Shown here one piece after another: positions 35,972-47,482 of a DNA stretch of 64,000 nt. Origin of the DNA: Roseovarius sp. (GTDB lineage: Bacteria; Pseudomonadota; Alphaproteobacteria; Rhodobacterales; Rhodobacteraceae). The notes under the pieces are model-generated. The model was given only the letters and a program-made list of their open reading frames with translations, ran no database searches and was not told the DNA's origin. Where the stretch lies: assembly GCF_027019125.1 (NCBI RefSeq), contig NZ_JALUXE010000027.1, positions 248,001 to 312,000 on the forward strand, written 5' to 3'. Position numbers and translations under genes: made by a program. Position 1 is the first letter of the stretch, and each line of letters opens with the position of its first letter.

Positions 35972-35996
35972 AACGGCGCACCCATGGTGCGCCGTT
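35972..35996 (-). terminator. Rho-independent terminator of carB
   Basis: Perfect 11-base stem AACGGCGCACC/GGTGCGCCGTT with a three-base loop, followed on the minus strand by TTTCGTTTC. It ends 27 bases after the carB stop. Confidence 0.85.
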
Positions 35997-36023
35997 CTTA
36001 ATCTACTGAACTGAATTTACCGG

Positions 36024-39000
36024 TCAGGCCGTGCCGCCCTGCAGCGGCATAACGGTCAATTCCCCTTCTTGCCGAGCCTTGATCGCAAGAGCCGCGGCGT
36101 ACGATCCGGCCATGGTCGTGTAGTAGGGGATCTTGTCATAGAGCGCGACCGAGCGGATTTCGCGGCTATCCTCAACCGCCTGGGTGCCTTCGGTCGTGTT
36201 CATTACAAGCGCGATTTGCCCGTCCTTGAGCATGTCCACGATATTTGGGCGCCCCTCATAGACCTTGTTCACGATCTCGCAGGTGATGCCTGCCTCGGAT
36301 AGGAACGCCGCCGTGCCGCGCGTCGCGATGATCTCGAAACCGAGATCGACCAGCACTTGTGCCGCCTCGATCATCTGCGGTTGCTTGTCCATATCCTTGA
36401 TCGAGATGAACACGCGCCCGCCCTGGGGCAGGTCCACGCCCGCGCCCATCTGCGCCTTGAGGAAGGCACGCGGGAAGGACACATCCCAGCCCATCACCTC
36501 GCCCGTCGAGCGCATTTCCGGCCCAAGGATGGTATCCACGCCGGGGAAGCGGGCAAAGGGCAGCACGGCCTCCTTGACCGAGAACCAGGGCATATTGGGA
36601 TCGGCCAACGTCATCTGATCAGCCATTGGCAGGGTGCCGGGCTTGGTTTCCTTGGGGTAGGGACCACGGAAGGGGAAGGCGTCGAGCGTCTCGCCGGCCA
36701 TCAGGCGCGCGGCAATCGACGCAATGGCGCTATCGGTCGCCTTGGCCACAAAGGGCACGGTGCGGCTGGCGCGGGGGTTGACCTCGATCAGGTAGATGTC
36801 GTCGCCCTTGACCGCGAACTGCACGTTCATGAGACCCACGACATTGAGCGCGAGCGCGAGGGCCTCGGTCTGTTTCTTGATCTCGGCAATGGTCGCATCG
36901 CTCAGCGAATAAGGCGGCAACGAGCAGGCGGAGTCGCCCGAATGCACACCCGCTTCTTCGATATGCTGCATGATGCCGGCCACATGGACACGGGTGCCAT
37001 CGCAGAGCGCGTCAACATCGCATTCGATGGCGCCAGAGAGGTAGCTATCGAGCAGCACCGGGCTATCGCCCGAGACCACGACCGCTTCGGCGATGTAGCG
37101 TTCCAGATGCGCCATGTCGCGCACGATCTCCATCGCGCGCCCGCCCAGCACATAGGAGGGGCGGATGACCAGCGGAAAGCCGATGTCCTCGGCAATGGCA
37201 AGCGCCTGCGCGTCCGTGCTCGCAATGCCATTGTGCGGTTGCTTCAATCCGAGTTTGTTCACAAGTGCCTGAAACCGCTCGCGGTCTTCGGCAAGATCAA
37301 TGGCATCGGGCGTGGTGCCCAGGATCGGAATCCCCTCGGCTTCGAGCGCCCGCGCGAGTTTGAGCGGCGTTTGTCCGCCAAACTGCACGATGACCCCATG
37401 CAGCGTGCCGTTTTCCTGCTCTTTGGTCAGGATCTCCATCACATGCTCAAAGGTCAGCGGTTCGAAATAGAGGCGGTCCGAGGTGTCGTAATCCGTCGAG
37501 ACCGTCTCGGGGTTGCAGTTGATCATGATCGTTTCATAGCCTGTCTTGGACAGGGCAAAGCAGGCATGACAGCAGCAATAGTCGAACTCGATCCCCTGAC
37601 CGATACGGTTGGGGCCGCCGCCCAGAATGACGACCTTCTTGGCGTTCGACGGACGCGCTTCGCATTCGACCTCGCCCATCATGGGGGCCTCGTAGGTGGA
37701 ATACATATAGGGTGTCTGCGCCTCGAACTCTGCGGCGCAGGTGTCGATCCGCTTGAACACGGCGCGCACGCCCAGATTGATACGTGCGCGGCGCACCTGA
37801 CCTTCGTCGCGCCCCGTCAGTTTGGCCAGACGCGCATCGGTAAAGCCAAGCATCTTGAGCTGCCGCAGGCCATTTTCGGTCAGGGGCAGGCCGTCGCGGC
37901 GAATGCGCTCTTCGGCCTCGACAATCTCTCGAATACGGGCAAGGAACCACGGGTCAAAGGCGGTCGCCGCGTTGATTTCGTCGTCGCTGAGGCCATGGCG
38001 CATCGCCTGCGCGATGGTGCGCATCCGATCGGGCGTGGCGACGGAAAGCGCGCGGATGATTGCGGCCTTGTCAGGGGCCCCCTCGATGTCGACCTCGTCA
38101 AACCCGGTGAGGCCCGTTTCCATCGACGCCAACGCCTTTTGCAGGCTCTCGTGGATCGTGCGGCCGATTGCCATCGCCTCACCCACCGATTTCATCGCGG
38201 TGGTCAGGTTGGGCTTGGAGCCAGGGAATTTTTCAAAGGCAAAGCGTGGAATCTTGGTGACGACATAGTCGATGGTCGGCTCGAAAGAGGCCGGTGTCAC
38301 CTTGGTGATGTCATTGTCCAGCTCGTCGAGCGTATAGCCGACCGCCAGTTTGGCCGCGATCTTTGCAATCGGAAAACCCGTGGCCTTGGAGGCAAGCGCA
38401 GAAGAGCGCGACACGCGCGGATTCATCTCGATCACCACCATGCGCCCGTCTTCGGGGTTGATGGCCCATTGCACGTTGGAACCGCCGGTTTCCACCCCGA
38501 TCTCGCGCAGAACGGCAATGCTGCCGTTGCGCATGATCTGGTATTCCTTGTCTGTGAGCGTAAGCGCCGGGGCCACGGTGATCGAATCGCCCGTATGCAC
38601 GCCCATCGGATCGACGTTTTCGATGGAGCAGACGATGATCGCGTTGTCGGCCTTGTCGCGGACGACCTCCATCTCGTATTCTTTCCAGCCCAAGAGGCTC
38701 TCGTCGATCAGGATCTGGCTGACGGGCGAGGCATCGAGGCCGGTTTTGCAGTAGTGGATATAATCGTCGCGATTGTAGGCCACGCCGCCGCCGGTGCCGC
38801 CAAGGGTAAAGGCCGGGCGGATGATCGCGGGAAGGCCCACATAATCAATCGCCGCCATGCATTCATCCATGTTGTTGGCGATGGTCGCTTTGGGATTCTC
38901 GATCCCGAGACGGTCCATCGCCTCGCGGAAAAGCTTGCGGTCTTCGGCCATTTCAATGGCTTGCCGGTTGGCCCCGATCAGTTCCACGCCGAATTTTTCC

Positions 39001-39323
39001 AGCACGCCCATGTCCGCCACGGCAAGGGCCGTGTTCAGGCCGGTTTGCCCGCCCATCGTGGGCAAGAGCGCGTCGGGGCGTTCCTTTTCGATGATGCGCG
39101 CCACGACTTCGGGGGTGATCGGCTCGATATAGGTGGCATCGGCCAATTCCGGATCGGTCATGATCGTCGCGGGGTTGGAGTTGACGAGAATGACCCGATA
39201 CCCTTCTTCGCGCAGCGCCTTGCAGGCCTGAGCACCGGAATAGTCGAATTCGCAGGCCTGTCCGATGATGATTGGCCCCGCTCCGATGATCATGATGGAT
39301 GAAATATCGGTTCTTTTCGGCAT
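36024..39323 (-). CDS. carB: Carbamoyl-phosphate synthase large subunit
   Basis: A 1099-residue enzyme that makes carbamoyl phosphate for pyrimidines and arginine from bicarbonate, ammonia (from CarA) and two ATP. Two homologous ATP-grasp halves are visible: the first begins [21 protein letters not shown], and the second [19 protein letters not shown] near residue 570. An allosteric MGS-like domain closes the protein (about 960-1090, [17 protein letters not shown]). The ATG of MPKRTDIS is chosen; an in-frame upstream extension of 17 residues is not family-like. carA is not in the window. A strong terminator follows. Confidence 0.98.
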   Translation of the reverse strand: MPKRTDISSIMIIGAGPIIIGQACEFDYSGAQACKALREEGYRVILVNSNPATIMTDPELADATYIEPITPEVVARIIEKERPDALLPTMGGQTGLNTALAVADMGVLEKFGVELIGANRQAIEMAEDRKLFREAMDRLGIENPKATIANNMDECMAAIDYVGLPAIIRPAFTLGGTGGGVAYNRDDYIHYCKTGLDASPVSQILIDESLLGWKEYEMEVVRDKADNAIIVCSIENVDPMGVHTGDSITVAPALTLTDKEYQIMRNGSIAVLREIGVETGGSNVQWAINPEDGRMVVIEMNPRVSRSSALASKATGFPIAKIAAKLAVGYTLDELDNDITKVTPASFEPTIDYVVTKIPRFAFEKFPGSKPNLTTAMKSVGEAMAIGRTIHESLQKALASMETGLTGFDEVDIEGAPDKAAIIRALSVATPDRMRTIAQAMRHGLSDDEINAATAFDPWFLARIREIVEAEERIRRDGLPLTENGLRQLKMLGFTDARLAKLTGRDEGQVRRARINLGVRAVFKRIDTCAAEFEAQTPYMYSTYEAPMMGEVECEARPSNAKKVVILGGGPNRIGQGIEFDYCCCHACFALSKTGYETIMINCNPETVSTDYDTSDRLYFEPLTFEHVMEILTKEQENGTLHGVIVQFGGQTPLKLARALEAEGIPILGTTPDAIDLAEDRERFQALVNKLGLKQPHNGIASTDAQALAIAEDIGFPLVIRPSYVLGGRAMEIVRDMAHLERYIAEAVVVSGDSPVLLDSYLSGAIECDVDALCDGTRVHVAGIMQHIEEAGVHSGDSACSLPPYSLSDATIAEIKKQTEALALALNVVGLMNVQFAVKGDDIYLIEVNPRASRTVPFVAKATDSAIASIAARLMAGETLDAFPFRGPYPKETKPGTLPMADQMTLADPNMPWFSVKEAVLPFARFPGVDTILGPEMRSTGEVMGWDVSFPRAFLKAQMGAGVDLPQGGRVFISIKDMDKQPQMIEAAQVLVDLGFEIIATRGTAAFLSEAGITCEIVNKVYEGRPNIVDMLKDGQIALVMNTTEGTQAVEDSREIRSVALYDKIPYYTTMAGSYAAALAIKARQEGELTVMPLQGGTA

Positions 39324-39431
39324 ATCGGTCCCCGGGCAGCTGGAAGGGCAGGAGGGGATGGCCCACCTGCGCAAATTGGTGGGGTTATAGCCATCACAGG
39401 CCGGGGTGCAAGGGGCAAACCCGTGCCGCGC

Positions 39432-39953
39432 TCAGGAGGTTTCGGGCAACGGTGCCGCATCCTCCAGAATGACGCGGTCAAGCGCGCCCATGCCGCGGTT
39501 GTCACGCTGCGGATAGAGGATCAGCCGGTCGATCACTTGCCCTTGCAGCGCTTCGGCTGGATGGGTCGTGAAGGTGTCATATGTCCCGCGCGCGACAAAC
39601 CGGTCCCGTGCAACCAGCACCGACCCCAGATACCCCTCGACCACCACCTGTGGCGCGCCTGTTTCTGTCTGCCAATCCAGCGATACGAAGGTAAACGGCG
39701 CATCACGCAGAATTGCCACTGCGCCGCGCGTGTTCATCGCGCTTTCGATCTCGTTCGGGCCATCGCTGCCATTGCCGGATTTCCTGGCCGAGGAAATCAT
39801 CATGTCGCGGGTGACGACGCGGTAGCCATCCTCGGGCATTTCGATGGGAGCGGGTCCTTCTTGCGGTCCCTCGAAGCCGATTGAGACCTGCCCTGCCTCC
39901 GCGACCGAGGCCATGAGCCAGAGGCAGGCAACGCCACCGATCCACCGCTCCAT
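39432..39953 (-). CDS. Secreted protein of unknown function
   Basis: A 173-residue protein with a Sec signal peptide (MERWIGGVACLWLMASVAEA). The mature part starts GQVSIGFEGPQEG and contains beta strands such as APFTFVSLDWQTET and VVVEGYLGSVLVARD, resembling the beta-sandwich of PEP-CTERM-like or carbohydrate-binding exoproteins, though no sorting tail is present. The start is set by the signal peptide. No function can be assigned. Confidence 0.75.
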   Translation of the reverse strand: MERWIGGVACLWLMASVAEAGQVSIGFEGPQEGPAPIEMPEDGYRVVTRDMMISSARKSGNGSDGPNEIESAMNTRGAVAILRDAPFTFVSLDWQTETGAPQVVVEGYLGSVLVARDRFVARGTYDTFTTHPAEALQGQVIDRLILYPQRDNRGMGALDRVILEDAAPLPETS

Positions 39954-40113
39954 GCGTGCCACCTCCTCAGAAACACATGCGGGCAGCGTTTCGCGGCGGT
40001 GAGGGGCTGTCAAGGGGGCGTGTGACCGCAAAACTGGCCCGAACCGACGCATTTAAGGGTGTGCTTTGTGGATCATGGGCCTAAATACAGTCCACTTGCC
40101 AAGAGGATACGAC

Positions 40114-41238
40114 GTGCAGATTCGGTTCGATCATGGTCCCAACGACGACGCCTGCCAGTTCGCGCAGGCCGAGCGCCTGATCGTGGCTCATACACCCGAA
40201 GAGGTGCCCGGTGCACTTGCGGCGCTTGATGCGGCGCGGGCAGAGGGCTATTGGCTGGCGGGTTTTGCCAGCTATGAACTGGGTCACGCGCTGGAGACGC
40301 GGTTGGCGTCCTGCATGCCCGCGCGTCGTCGTTTGCCGCTCTTGCAATTTGGAACCTTTGCCGCGCCCGGTCCAGCCGCGCCGCTCAAGGCGGGTCCGGC
40401 CACGCTTGGCGATCTTGTGCCGGACTGGGATCAGGCGCGTTATGCCCGGGCCTTTGAGGCGGTGCATGACTATATCTGTGCGGGCGACATCTATCAGGCC
40501 AACCTCACCTTTCCGCTGCGTATGACGGCCCAAGGTACGCCGCAGGCGCTCTATGCGGCCCTCTGCGCCATCCAGCCGGTGCGGTATGGCGCGTTGATCG
40601 AGGCGGCGGGCCTGCCTGCGATCCTGTCGCGCTCGCCCGAGCTGTTCTTTCGCACCCACGCGGACGGGCGGATCGAAACCCGGCCCATGAAAGGCACGCA
40701 GCCGCGTAGCGCGGATGCGGCAGAGGATGCGCGCCGCCGCTTCTTTCTGCAATCGGATGCCAAGAACCGCGCCGAAAACCTGATGATCGTGGATCTTTTG
40801 CGCAATGACATCAGCCGTGTAAGTGTGCCGGGGTCGGTGCGCGTGCCTGAGCTCTTCTCGGTCGAGACCTACGAGACCCTGCATCAGATGACCTCGCTCA
40901 TTACCGCCGATCTGATGCCCGGCATGGGCCTGTCGGATATCCTGCGCGCGCTCTTTCCCTGTGGCTCGATCACCGGGGCACCCAAGCTTCGGGCGATGCA
41001 GATTTTGGCCGAGCTGGAACAGCACGCCCGCGACATCTATTGCGGGGCCATCGGTTGGGCTGCGCCGGATGGGCGGGCCGAGTTCAACGTGGCCATCCGC
41101 ACGATCATGGTCGAGGACGGGCGCGCCACCCTCAACGTGGGCGGCGGCGTGGTCTATGACAGCACCGCGGCGGGCGAATACGAAGAGGCGCTGTGGAAGG
41201 CGCGGTTTGCCCGCGCGCTTGCCCCCGTTCCAGCCTGA
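40114..41238 (+). CDS. pabB: Aminodeoxychorismate synthase component I
   Basis: Chorismate-using enzyme of 374 residues that, with a PabA glutaminase, makes 4-amino-4-deoxychorismate for folate. Conserved chorismate-site segments: AGDIYQANLTFPLR, SRSPELFF, TRPMKGTQPR, KNRAENLMIVDLLRNDISR, ITGAPKLRAMQI and the final AGGGVVYDS-type GGGVVYDSTAAGEYEE. The start is GTG with AAGAGG eight bases before; ATG 40075 or TTG 40066 would add 13 or 16 residues. It is shorter than E. coli PabB at the N-terminus. No pabA or pabC adjoins it. Confidence 0.93.
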   Translation: MQIRFDHGPNDDACQFAQAERLIVAHTPEEVPGALAALDAARAEGYWLAGFASYELGHALETRLASCMPARRRLPLLQFGTFAAPGPAAPLKAGPATLGDLVPDWDQARYARAFEAVHDYICAGDIYQANLTFPLRMTAQGTPQALYAALCAIQPVRYGALIEAAGLPAILSRSPELFFRTHADGRIETRPMKGTQPRSADAAEDARRRFFLQSDAKNRAENLMIVDLLRNDISRVSVPGSVRVPELFSVETYETLHQMTSLITADLMPGMGLSDILRALFPCGSITGAPKLRAMQILAELEQHARDIYCGAIGWAAPDGRAEFNVAIRTIMVEDGRATLNVGGGVVYDSTAAGEYEEALWKARFARALAPVPA

Positions 41239-41244
41239 TCCGCC

Positions 41245-42471
41245 CTATTCGGCGGCGTGGCGCAGTCCGGCATCGCCGTCGCAATAGAGGTAATCGCGCG
41301 TCAGGGGCACGGCATCCTGTTTTGGGGTCAACTGAAACTGGAACACCACCTGATTGTTGAGCCGAAAGGTCAGTTCACTCGCGATCAGGTAATAGCGCCA
41401 CATGCGGCAAAAGCGGTCATCATAGAGAGCGCGCGCGCTCTCTATGTTGGCCTCGAATCGCTCGCGCCAGATGCGCAGGGTCTCTGCGTAATGCAGGCGC
41501 CACACCTCGACATCCGTTGTGACCAGTTTGTGCCGCTCCACCGCTGCCATCGTCTCGGACATCGCAGGGCAATAACCGCCCGGAAAAATATACTTGGTGA
41601 TCCAGGGGCTTGTCGCGCCCGGCGGCCCCGCGCGCCCGATGGTGTGAATAAGTGCGATGCCATCCGGAGCCAGCAGCCGCTCGACCGTGGCGAAATACGC
41701 ATCATAGTGCGGCACGCCGACATGCTCGAACATGCCCACCGATACGATGCGGTCAAACTGCCCCTTCACATCGCGGTAATCCATCAGGTGAAACCGCGCC
41801 TTGTCCGCCAGCCCTGCCTTTTGTGCGCGCTGATTGGCAATCGCATGTTGCTCTTGCGAGAGGGTGACACCCGTCACCTGCGCGCCGAAATCCCGCGCCA
41901 GCGTCAGACCCATGCCGCCCCAACCACAGCCGATGTCGAGCACGCGCATACCCGGCTCGATCAACAGCTTGGCCGCGATATGCGCCTTCTTGGCGGCTTG
42001 TGCCTCTTCCAGCGTCATGTCGGGACGGGCGAAATAGGCGCAGGAATACTGCCGGTCGGCATCAAGGAAGAGATCGTAAAGCTCGCCCGAGAGATCATAA
42101 TGATGCGCCACATTGGCGCGTGAGCGCGCCGCCGGGTTGAACTGATCCAGACGCCGCTTGAACCAGCGCAGCGCCTCAAGCGGGCGGCGAAACCACGGCT
42201 GCCCTTGCGCGCCGATGTTGCGAATGGCGAGGCTGAGAAAGCCGTATAGATCATCGCCCTCGATGGTCAGCGAGCCGTCCATATAGCCTTCACCCGCCGC
42301 CAGGTCAGGTGAGAGCACGATGCGGCGGGGCAGGGTCGGGTCGTGCAGCGTGACAGCCACGCCGTCGCCCCCCGCCCCATAGGTCCGCGTGGTCCCATCG
42401 GGATAGGTCACGCGCAAAGATCCGCTTTTGAAAAAATGGGTCAGCAACCCATCGAGAGCCTTGGTCCACAT
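41245..42471 (-). CDS. cfa: Cyclopropane-fatty-acyl-phospholipid synthase
   Basis: SAM-dependent methyltransferase of 408 residues that methylenates double bonds of membrane lipid acyl chains, acting at the inner membrane. Motifs: MRVLDIGCGWGGMGLTLAR (SAM site), VTGVTLSQEQHAIANQRA, SVGMFEHVG and FPGGYCPAMSE. The N-terminal non-catalytic domain (about 1-110) is present. ATG 42471 is preferred over one 12 bases upstream. It converges with pabB, six bases between stops. Confidence 0.95.
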   Translation of the reverse strand: MWTKALDGLLTHFFKSGSLRVTYPDGTTRTYGAGGDGVAVTLHDPTLPRRIVLSPDLAAGEGYMDGSLTIEGDDLYGFLSLAIRNIGAQGQPWFRRPLEALRWFKRRLDQFNPAARSRANVAHHYDLSGELYDLFLDADRQYSCAYFARPDMTLEEAQAAKKAHIAAKLLIEPGMRVLDIGCGWGGMGLTLARDFGAQVTGVTLSQEQHAIANQRAQKAGLADKARFHLMDYRDVKGQFDRIVSVGMFEHVGVPHYDAYFATVERLLAPDGIALIHTIGRAGPPGATSPWITKYIFPGGYCPAMSETMAAVERHKLVTTDVEVWRLHYAETLRIWRERFEANIESARALYDDRFCRMWRYYLIASELTFRLNNQVVFQFQLTPKQDAVPLTRDYLYCDGDAGLRHAAE

Positions 42472-42706
42472 GTCACACCCCATGTCCGCGCGCCCAAACG
42501 GCGCATTTCAACGGTGTACCAAACCGGTCCTACTTCCCGCGTTCCCGGGTCTGCCTGCTCGTGTGGCAGGTATTTTTGCGCAGATTGCCCTTTGTGTAAA
42601 CGGTTTTGCGGTGTGCATCGCCCCACGCCCTTGACTTTGCCGGCCCACCAAGGTGTATCGGCCCGAACCCAAGATCAACGCCCCGAGCCGGGACCGGAGA
42701 GCCAAC

Positions 42707-44488
42707 ATGCACGCATATCGCAGCCATTCCTGCGCAGACCTGACCAAATCGGACGTGGGCGCCGATGTCCGCCTTTCCGGATGGGTGCACCGTATCCGCG
42801 ATCATGGCGGGGTTCTTTTCATCGACCTGCGCGATCACTATGGCGTGACGCAGCTCATCTGTGACCCTGACAGCCCGGTTTTTGCGCAGGTGGAAAAGCT
42901 GCGCAGCGAATATTGCATCCGAATCGATGGTGTGGTGAAGGCGCGCGACGCGGGGCTGATCAACCCCAAGATCCCGACCGGCGAAATCGAGGTGTTCATT
43001 CGGGACATGGAAGTGCTCGGCTCTGCCGCCGAATTGCCGCTTCAGGTGTTCGGCGATCAGGAATACCCCGAGGAAACGCGCCTGCGCTATCGCTATCTCG
43101 ACCTGCGCCGCGAGGCAATGCAGCGCAACATGACCCTGCGCTCGGATGTGGTGGCGGGGATGCGCCGCCGCATGTGGGATCAGGGCTTCCGCGAGTTTCA
43201 GACGCCGATCATCACGGCCTCGAGCCCCGAGGGGGCGCGCGACTTTCTGGTGCCAAGCCGTTTGCATCCGGGCAAGTTCTATGCCCTGCCGCAGGCACCG
43301 CAGCAATTCAAACAGTTGATCATGGTCAGTGGGTTTGACAAGTATTTCCAGATTGCCCCCTGTTTCCGCGATGAAGACCCGCGCGCCGACCGCTCGCCCA
43401 CGGATTTCTATCAGCTCGACATGGAAATGAGCTTTGTCGGTCAGCAGGACGTGTTCGACACCATAGCGCCGGTGATTGCGGGCGTTTTCGAGGAGTTTGG
43501 CGGCGGCAAGACAGTCGATGCGCCCGAGGCGTGGCCGCAGATTTCCTATGCGGATTCAGCGCTTTGGTATGGCACGGACAAGCCCGACCTGCGCAATCCG
43601 ATCAAGATGCAGGACGTGTCCGACCATTTCCGCGGATCCGGCTTTGCCATTTTCGCCAAGCTCTTGGAGCAGGACGGCACAGAAATTCGCGCCATTCCGG
43701 CCCCCACCGGTGGCAGCCGCAAGTTCTGCGACCGCATGAACGCCTTTGCCCAGAAAGAGGGCCTGCCGGGGATGGGGTATATCTTCTGGCGGGAGGCCGA
43801 TGGCGCGATGGAGGCCGCAGGGCCGCTTGCCAAGAACATCGGCCCTGAGCGCACCGAGGCCATTCGCACGCAGCTTGGGCTTGGCGTGGGCGATGCCGCG
43901 TTCTTCCTCGGGGGCAAGCCTGCGGCCTTTGAACGGGTTGCGGGCAAGGCGCGCACGGTCATTGGCGATGAATTGGGTCTGACGGATCAGAACCGCTATG
44001 CCTTTGCCTGGATTGTCGATTTCCCGATGTATGAGGCCGATGAGACCACTGGCAAGATTGATTTCTCGCACAACCCCTTCTCGATGCCGCAGGGTGGGAT
44101 CGAGGCGCTGAATGGCGATCCGCTCAAGGTTCTGGGGTATCAATATGACCTCGCTTGCAATGGCTATGAGCTGGTTTCGGGCGCGATCCGCAACCACAAG
44201 CTCGACATCATGATCAAGGCGTTCGAGCTGGCAGGCTATGGCGAGGAAGAGGTGCGCAAGCGCTTTGGCGGCATGGTCAACGCCTTTCAATACGGGGCGC
44301 CGCCGCATGGCGGCTGTGCGGCGGGGATCGACCGGATCGTGATGCTGCTCGCGGGCACCTCGAACATCCGCGAGGTCATCATGTTCCCGATGAACCAGCG
44401 GGCCGAGGATCTGATGATGAACGCGCCGTCGGACCCGACGAGCGATCAGTTGATGGAACTGGGCCTGCGGCTCATTCCGCAGGACTAG
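42707..44488 (+). CDS. aspS: Aspartyl-tRNA synthetase, bacterial type
   Basis: Class II synthetase of 593 residues: N-terminal anticodon-binding OB fold with [18 protein letters not shown], motif 2 [19 protein letters not shown], the bacterial GAD insertion (about 290-400) and motif 3 [19 protein letters not shown]. The GAD insertion marks the bacterial long form. GGAGAG is six bases before the ATG. Whether it is discriminating or also charges tRNA-Asn cannot be decided here without knowing if AsnRS and GatCAB are present. Confidence 0.97.
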   Translation: MHAYRSHSCADLTKSDVGADVRLSGWVHRIRDHGGVLFIDLRDHYGVTQLICDPDSPVFAQVEKLRSEYCIRIDGVVKARDAGLINPKIPTGEIEVFIRDMEVLGSAAELPLQVFGDQEYPEETRLRYRYLDLRREAMQRNMTLRSDVVAGMRRRMWDQGFREFQTPIITASSPEGARDFLVPSRLHPGKFYALPQAPQQFKQLIMVSGFDKYFQIAPCFRDEDPRADRSPTDFYQLDMEMSFVGQQDVFDTIAPVIAGVFEEFGGGKTVDAPEAWPQISYADSALWYGTDKPDLRNPIKMQDVSDHFRGSGFAIFAKLLEQDGTEIRAIPAPTGGSRKFCDRMNAFAQKEGLPGMGYIFWREADGAMEAAGPLAKNIGPERTEAIRTQLGLGVGDAAFFLGGKPAAFERVAGKARTVIGDELGLTDQNRYAFAWIVDFPMYEADETTGKIDFSHNPFSMPQGGIEALNGDPLKVLGYQYDLACNGYELVSGAIRNHKLDIMIKAFELAGYGEEEVRKRFGGMVNAFQYGAPPHGGCAAGIDRIVMLLAGTSNIREVIMFPMNQRAEDLMMNAPSDPTSDQLMELGLRLIPQD

Positions 44489-44556
44489 GCGGGGCTTTCC
44501 CTTGACGCGATATTGAGGCAATGTCGCGTCAAGGTATTTGTGCAAGGCCCGAAAAA

Positions 44557-45273
44557 ATGACGCAAAACCGGCCAGTTGGGCCAAAGCTGTTGAACTGGAC
44601 CCCACCGCCGGCACCGGATGGAACGTCGCTGATCGGGCGATACGCGCGCCTGGAACGTCTGGATGCGGATCGACACGCGGCGGATTTGCACCGCGCGTTT
44701 TCGGTAGATGATGCGATCTGGGACTATCTGCCCTATGGGCCGTTTTCCTCGTCAGCGCAGTTGCACCGATGGGCGCGGGAAATGGCGGCGGGGAATGATC
44801 CGCTGTTCTATGTCATTACCGACCTCGACACAGGGCATGTGGGGGGCGTTGCCAGCTATCTGCGGATCACGCCGCAGGCAGGCTCTATTGAGGTGGGGCA
44901 TATCAATTTTGCCCCGTCCCTCCAGCGGACGCGCGCTGCGACAGAGGCGATTTTCCTTTTGATTCAATGGGCTTTTGAGGCGGGCTATCGCCGGTTCGAG
45001 TGGAAATGCGACGCGCTCAACATGCCGTCGCGACGGGCGGCGCAGCGGTTGGGGCTGAGTTATGAGGGGATTTTCCGGCAGGCGACGGTGGTCAAGGGGC
45101 GCAATCGCGACACGGCGTGGTTTGCCGCGATTGACGCTGAATGGCCCGCGCTGAAAGAGGCGTTTTCATTCTGGCTGGACCCTGCGAATTTCGACGCGGA
45201 GGGCCGCCAACGCGAGAGCCTTGGCAGCCTTACGCGGCTTGTGCGGGTTGCCTCTGATCCCGCGCAGCGCTGA
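44557..45273 (+). CDS. GNAT family N-acetyltransferase (RimJ/RimL-like)
   Basis: A 238-residue acetyltransferase of the Acetyltransf_3 group: GRYARLERLDADRHAADLH at the start, VGHINFAPSLQRTRAATEA (acetyl-CoA binding strand and loop) and RFEWKCDALNMPSRRAAQRLG near the end. RimJ/RimL-type proteins acetylate N-terminal amines or small molecules. The start is the ATG of MTQNRP; the frame runs 36 bases further upstream. It converges with thrS. Substrate unknown. Confidence 0.9.
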   Translation: MTQNRPVGPKLLNWTPPPAPDGTSLIGRYARLERLDADRHAADLHRAFSVDDAIWDYLPYGPFSSSAQLHRWAREMAAGNDPLFYVITDLDTGHVGGVASYLRITPQAGSIEVGHINFAPSLQRTRAATEAIFLLIQWAFEAGYRRFEWKCDALNMPSRRAAQRLGLSYEGIFRQATVVKGRNRDTAWFAAIDAEWPALKEAFSFWLDPANFDAEGRQRESLGSLTRLVRVASDPAQR

Positions 45274-45285
45274 ATTTCCCTGCAA

Positions 45286-47232
45286 TTACAACAGGTCGGG
45301 CGGCGTCGCCTCGCGCGCCAGTTCCGCCGCGACCTGATCCAGCGGCACGATGCGGCTGTCCTTTTCGCCCAGACGGCGCAGGGACACGGTGCCATCCTCG
45401 ACCTCGCGCGGACCACAGGCCAGGATCACCGGAACCTTGGCCAGAGAGTGCTCGCGGACCTTGTAATTGATCTTTTCGTTGCGGGTGTCGGCCTCGGCGC
45501 GGATGTTAAGGTCTGTAAGGTTCTGGGCGACTTTTGTAACGTAGTCGTCCGCCTCGGACACGATGGAGGCGACCACCACCTGACGCGGGGCCATCCAGAA
45601 GGGCAGGCGGCCCGCGTGTTCCTCGATCAGGATGCCGATGAAGCGCTCGAAGCTGCCGAGGACGGCGCGGTGCAACATCACGGGGCGATGTTTGGCCCCA
45701 TCGGTGCCGATGTAATTTGCATCCAGCCGCTCGGGCAGGACGAAATCCACCTGATGCGTGCCGCATTGCCATTTGCGCCCGATGGCGTCGGTCAGGGTGA
45801 ATTCCAGCTTGGGCCCGTAGAACGCGCCTTCGCCTGGGTTAACCTTGGGTTCGATGCCGGCGGCGCGGGTGGCGGACAGGAGGGCCGCTTCGGCCTTGTC
45901 CCAAACCTCGTCCGACCCGGCGCGCACGTCGGGGCGGGTAGAGAACAGAACCTCGAAATTCGGGAAGCCCAGATCGGCGTAGATGCCCGACAGGAAGGCG
46001 ATGAAGCGGGCCGTTTCCGATTCGATCTGATCCTCGGTGCAGAAGATATGCGCGTCGTCCTGGGTAAAGCCGCGCACGCGCATGATGCCGTGCAGCGCCC
46101 CCGAGGGTTCATAGCGGTTGCAAGAGCCGAATTCGGCCATGCGCAGGGGCAGGTCACGGTAGGATTTGAGACCCTGATTGAAAATCTGCACGTGGCAGGG
46201 GCAATTCATCGGCTTGAGCGCGTTCACGGCCTTTTCGCGGGCGTGATCCTCGTCCACTTCGACGATGAACATGTTTTCCTGATACTTTTCCCAGTGGCCG
46301 GATTTCTCCCACAGCTTGCGGTCGACCACCTGGGGCGTGTTCACCTCGACATAACCGCCGCGACGTTGCTGGCGGCGCATGTAATCCTGAAGCGTGGTGT
46401 AGACGGCCCAGCCGTTCGGGTGCCAGAAGACCTGACCGGGCGCCTCTTCCTGCATGTGAAAGAGGTCCATCTCGCGGCCCAGTTTGCGGTGGTCGCGGCG
46501 GTCGGCCTCTTCGAGAAAGGTGAGATAATCCTTGAGCGCGTCGCGGTTCTGGAACGCGACACCGTAGATGCGTTGCAGCATGGGCCGCGTGCTGTCGCCG
46601 CGCCAGTAGGCACCGGCCACGCTCATGAGTTTGAAGGCGTCCGCGGGCACTTGCCCCGTGTTCTGCAGATGCGGACCCCGGCAGAGATCCTGCCAATCGC
46701 CGTGCCAATACATGCGCAGCGGCTCGGTGCCGGGAATGGCCTCGATCAGCTCGATCTTGTAGGGCTCTCCGGTGTCGCGATAATGCTGGATCGCGCGGTC
46801 GCGGTCCCAGATTTCGGTACGCACGGGATCGCGCAGGTTGATGATCTCTTTCATCTTTTTCTCGATCAGGCCGAGATCTTCGGGGGTGAAGGGCGCGGCG
46901 CGGTCGAAATCGTAATACCAGCCATTCGCGATGACCGGACCGATCGTGACCTTCACATCGGGCCAGATTTCCTGAACGGCGCGGGCCATGATATGTGCAA
47001 GATCGTGGCGGATGAGTTCGAGCGCCGGGGCCTCGTCCTTGATCGTATTGATGCTGATGGCCGCGTCGCGGTCGATGGGCCATTGCAGATCCCAATGCGC
47101 GCCATCCACATGCGCGGAAATCGCGCGTTTGGCCAATGACGGTGAAATGCTGGCGGCCACTTCGGCGGGGGTCACGCCTGCGCTGTACTCGCGCGCATTG
47201 CCATCGGGAAAGGTAAGGGAAATCTGGGCCAT
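45286..47232 (-). CDS. thrS: Threonyl-tRNA synthetase
   Basis: Class II synthetase of 648 residues. Order: TGS domain (1-60), editing domain with the HxxxH pair (His76, His80 in [11 protein letters not shown]), catalytic core with the zinc cysteine in [10 protein letters not shown] and motif 2 [17 protein letters not shown], and anticodon-binding domain ending in [12 protein letters not shown]. Full length and intact. No T-box or attenuator is evident in the 250-base leader, which instead holds two palindromic elements. Confidence 0.98.
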   Translation of the reverse strand: MAQISLTFPDGNAREYSAGVTPAEVAASISPSLAKRAISAHVDGAHWDLQWPIDRDAAISINTIKDEAPALELIRHDLAHIMARAVQEIWPDVKVTIGPVIANGWYYDFDRAAPFTPEDLGLIEKKMKEIINLRDPVRTEIWDRDRAIQHYRDTGEPYKIELIEAIPGTEPLRMYWHGDWQDLCRGPHLQNTGQVPADAFKLMSVAGAYWRGDSTRPMLQRIYGVAFQNRDALKDYLTFLEEADRRDHRKLGREMDLFHMQEEAPGQVFWHPNGWAVYTTLQDYMRRQQRRGGYVEVNTPQVVDRKLWEKSGHWEKYQENMFIVEVDEDHAREKAVNALKPMNCPCHVQIFNQGLKSYRDLPLRMAEFGSCNRYEPSGALHGIMRVRGFTQDDAHIFCTEDQIESETARFIAFLSGIYADLGFPNFEVLFSTRPDVRAGSDEVWDKAEAALLSATRAAGIEPKVNPGEGAFYGPKLEFTLTDAIGRKWQCGTHQVDFVLPERLDANYIGTDGAKHRPVMLHRAVLGSFERFIGILIEEHAGRLPFWMAPRQVVVASIVSEADDYVTKVAQNLTDLNIRAEADTRNEKINYKVREHSLAKVPVILACGPREVEDGTVSLRRLGEKDSRIVPLDQVAAELAREATPPDLL

Positions 47233-47345
47233 CTGCTTGGCTCCTCGTCGGTTTGGCGCCCACGGAACGCCCGGTTGCGGGTTTGGTCCCCGTCACATGC
47301 CCGTTCGGGCGCGCAAGGTCAATAGGAGTGCGTTTTGGCACTGAA

Positions 47346-47359
47346 TTTTGCATGCAAAA
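47346..47359. promoter_or_regulatory. 14-base perfect palindrome TTTTGCATGCAAAA
   Basis: Fully self-complementary site in the divergent region between thrS and the 74-residue gene, 124 bases before the latter. No T-run or terminator form, so it is more likely an operator. The cognate regulator is not identified. Confidence 0.4.
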
Positions 47360-47378
47360 GCATACGTTTCCCCTTTTG

Positions 47379-47389
47379 TCGCAGTGCAG
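47379..47389. promoter_or_regulatory. Possible PhaR-like site
   Basis: TCGCAGTGCAG followed by AAAAAA matches the phaP operator (CTGCAGTGCAG then AAAAAG) except for two bases. It lies 94 bases before the 74-residue gene. Weak by itself; noted because the A-run also matches. Confidence 0.25.
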
Positions 47390-47482
47390 AAAAAACCTGT
47401 GGACAGGTCGCATTTGAGGCCCTAAATGCCGTATATCGGACGCGCAAGATTCTTGCGCGGGCAACCAAGCGAGGGTCGAAAA

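Noticed and set aside
36357..39302. Plus-strand open frame of about 980 codons opposite carB
   Set aside because: Codon-bias shadow of carB; His/Arg/Asp-rich composition and no recognisable motif.
45448..47139. Plus-strand open frame opposite thrS
   Set aside because: Shadow of a clear housekeeping gene, without a ribosome site or domain.
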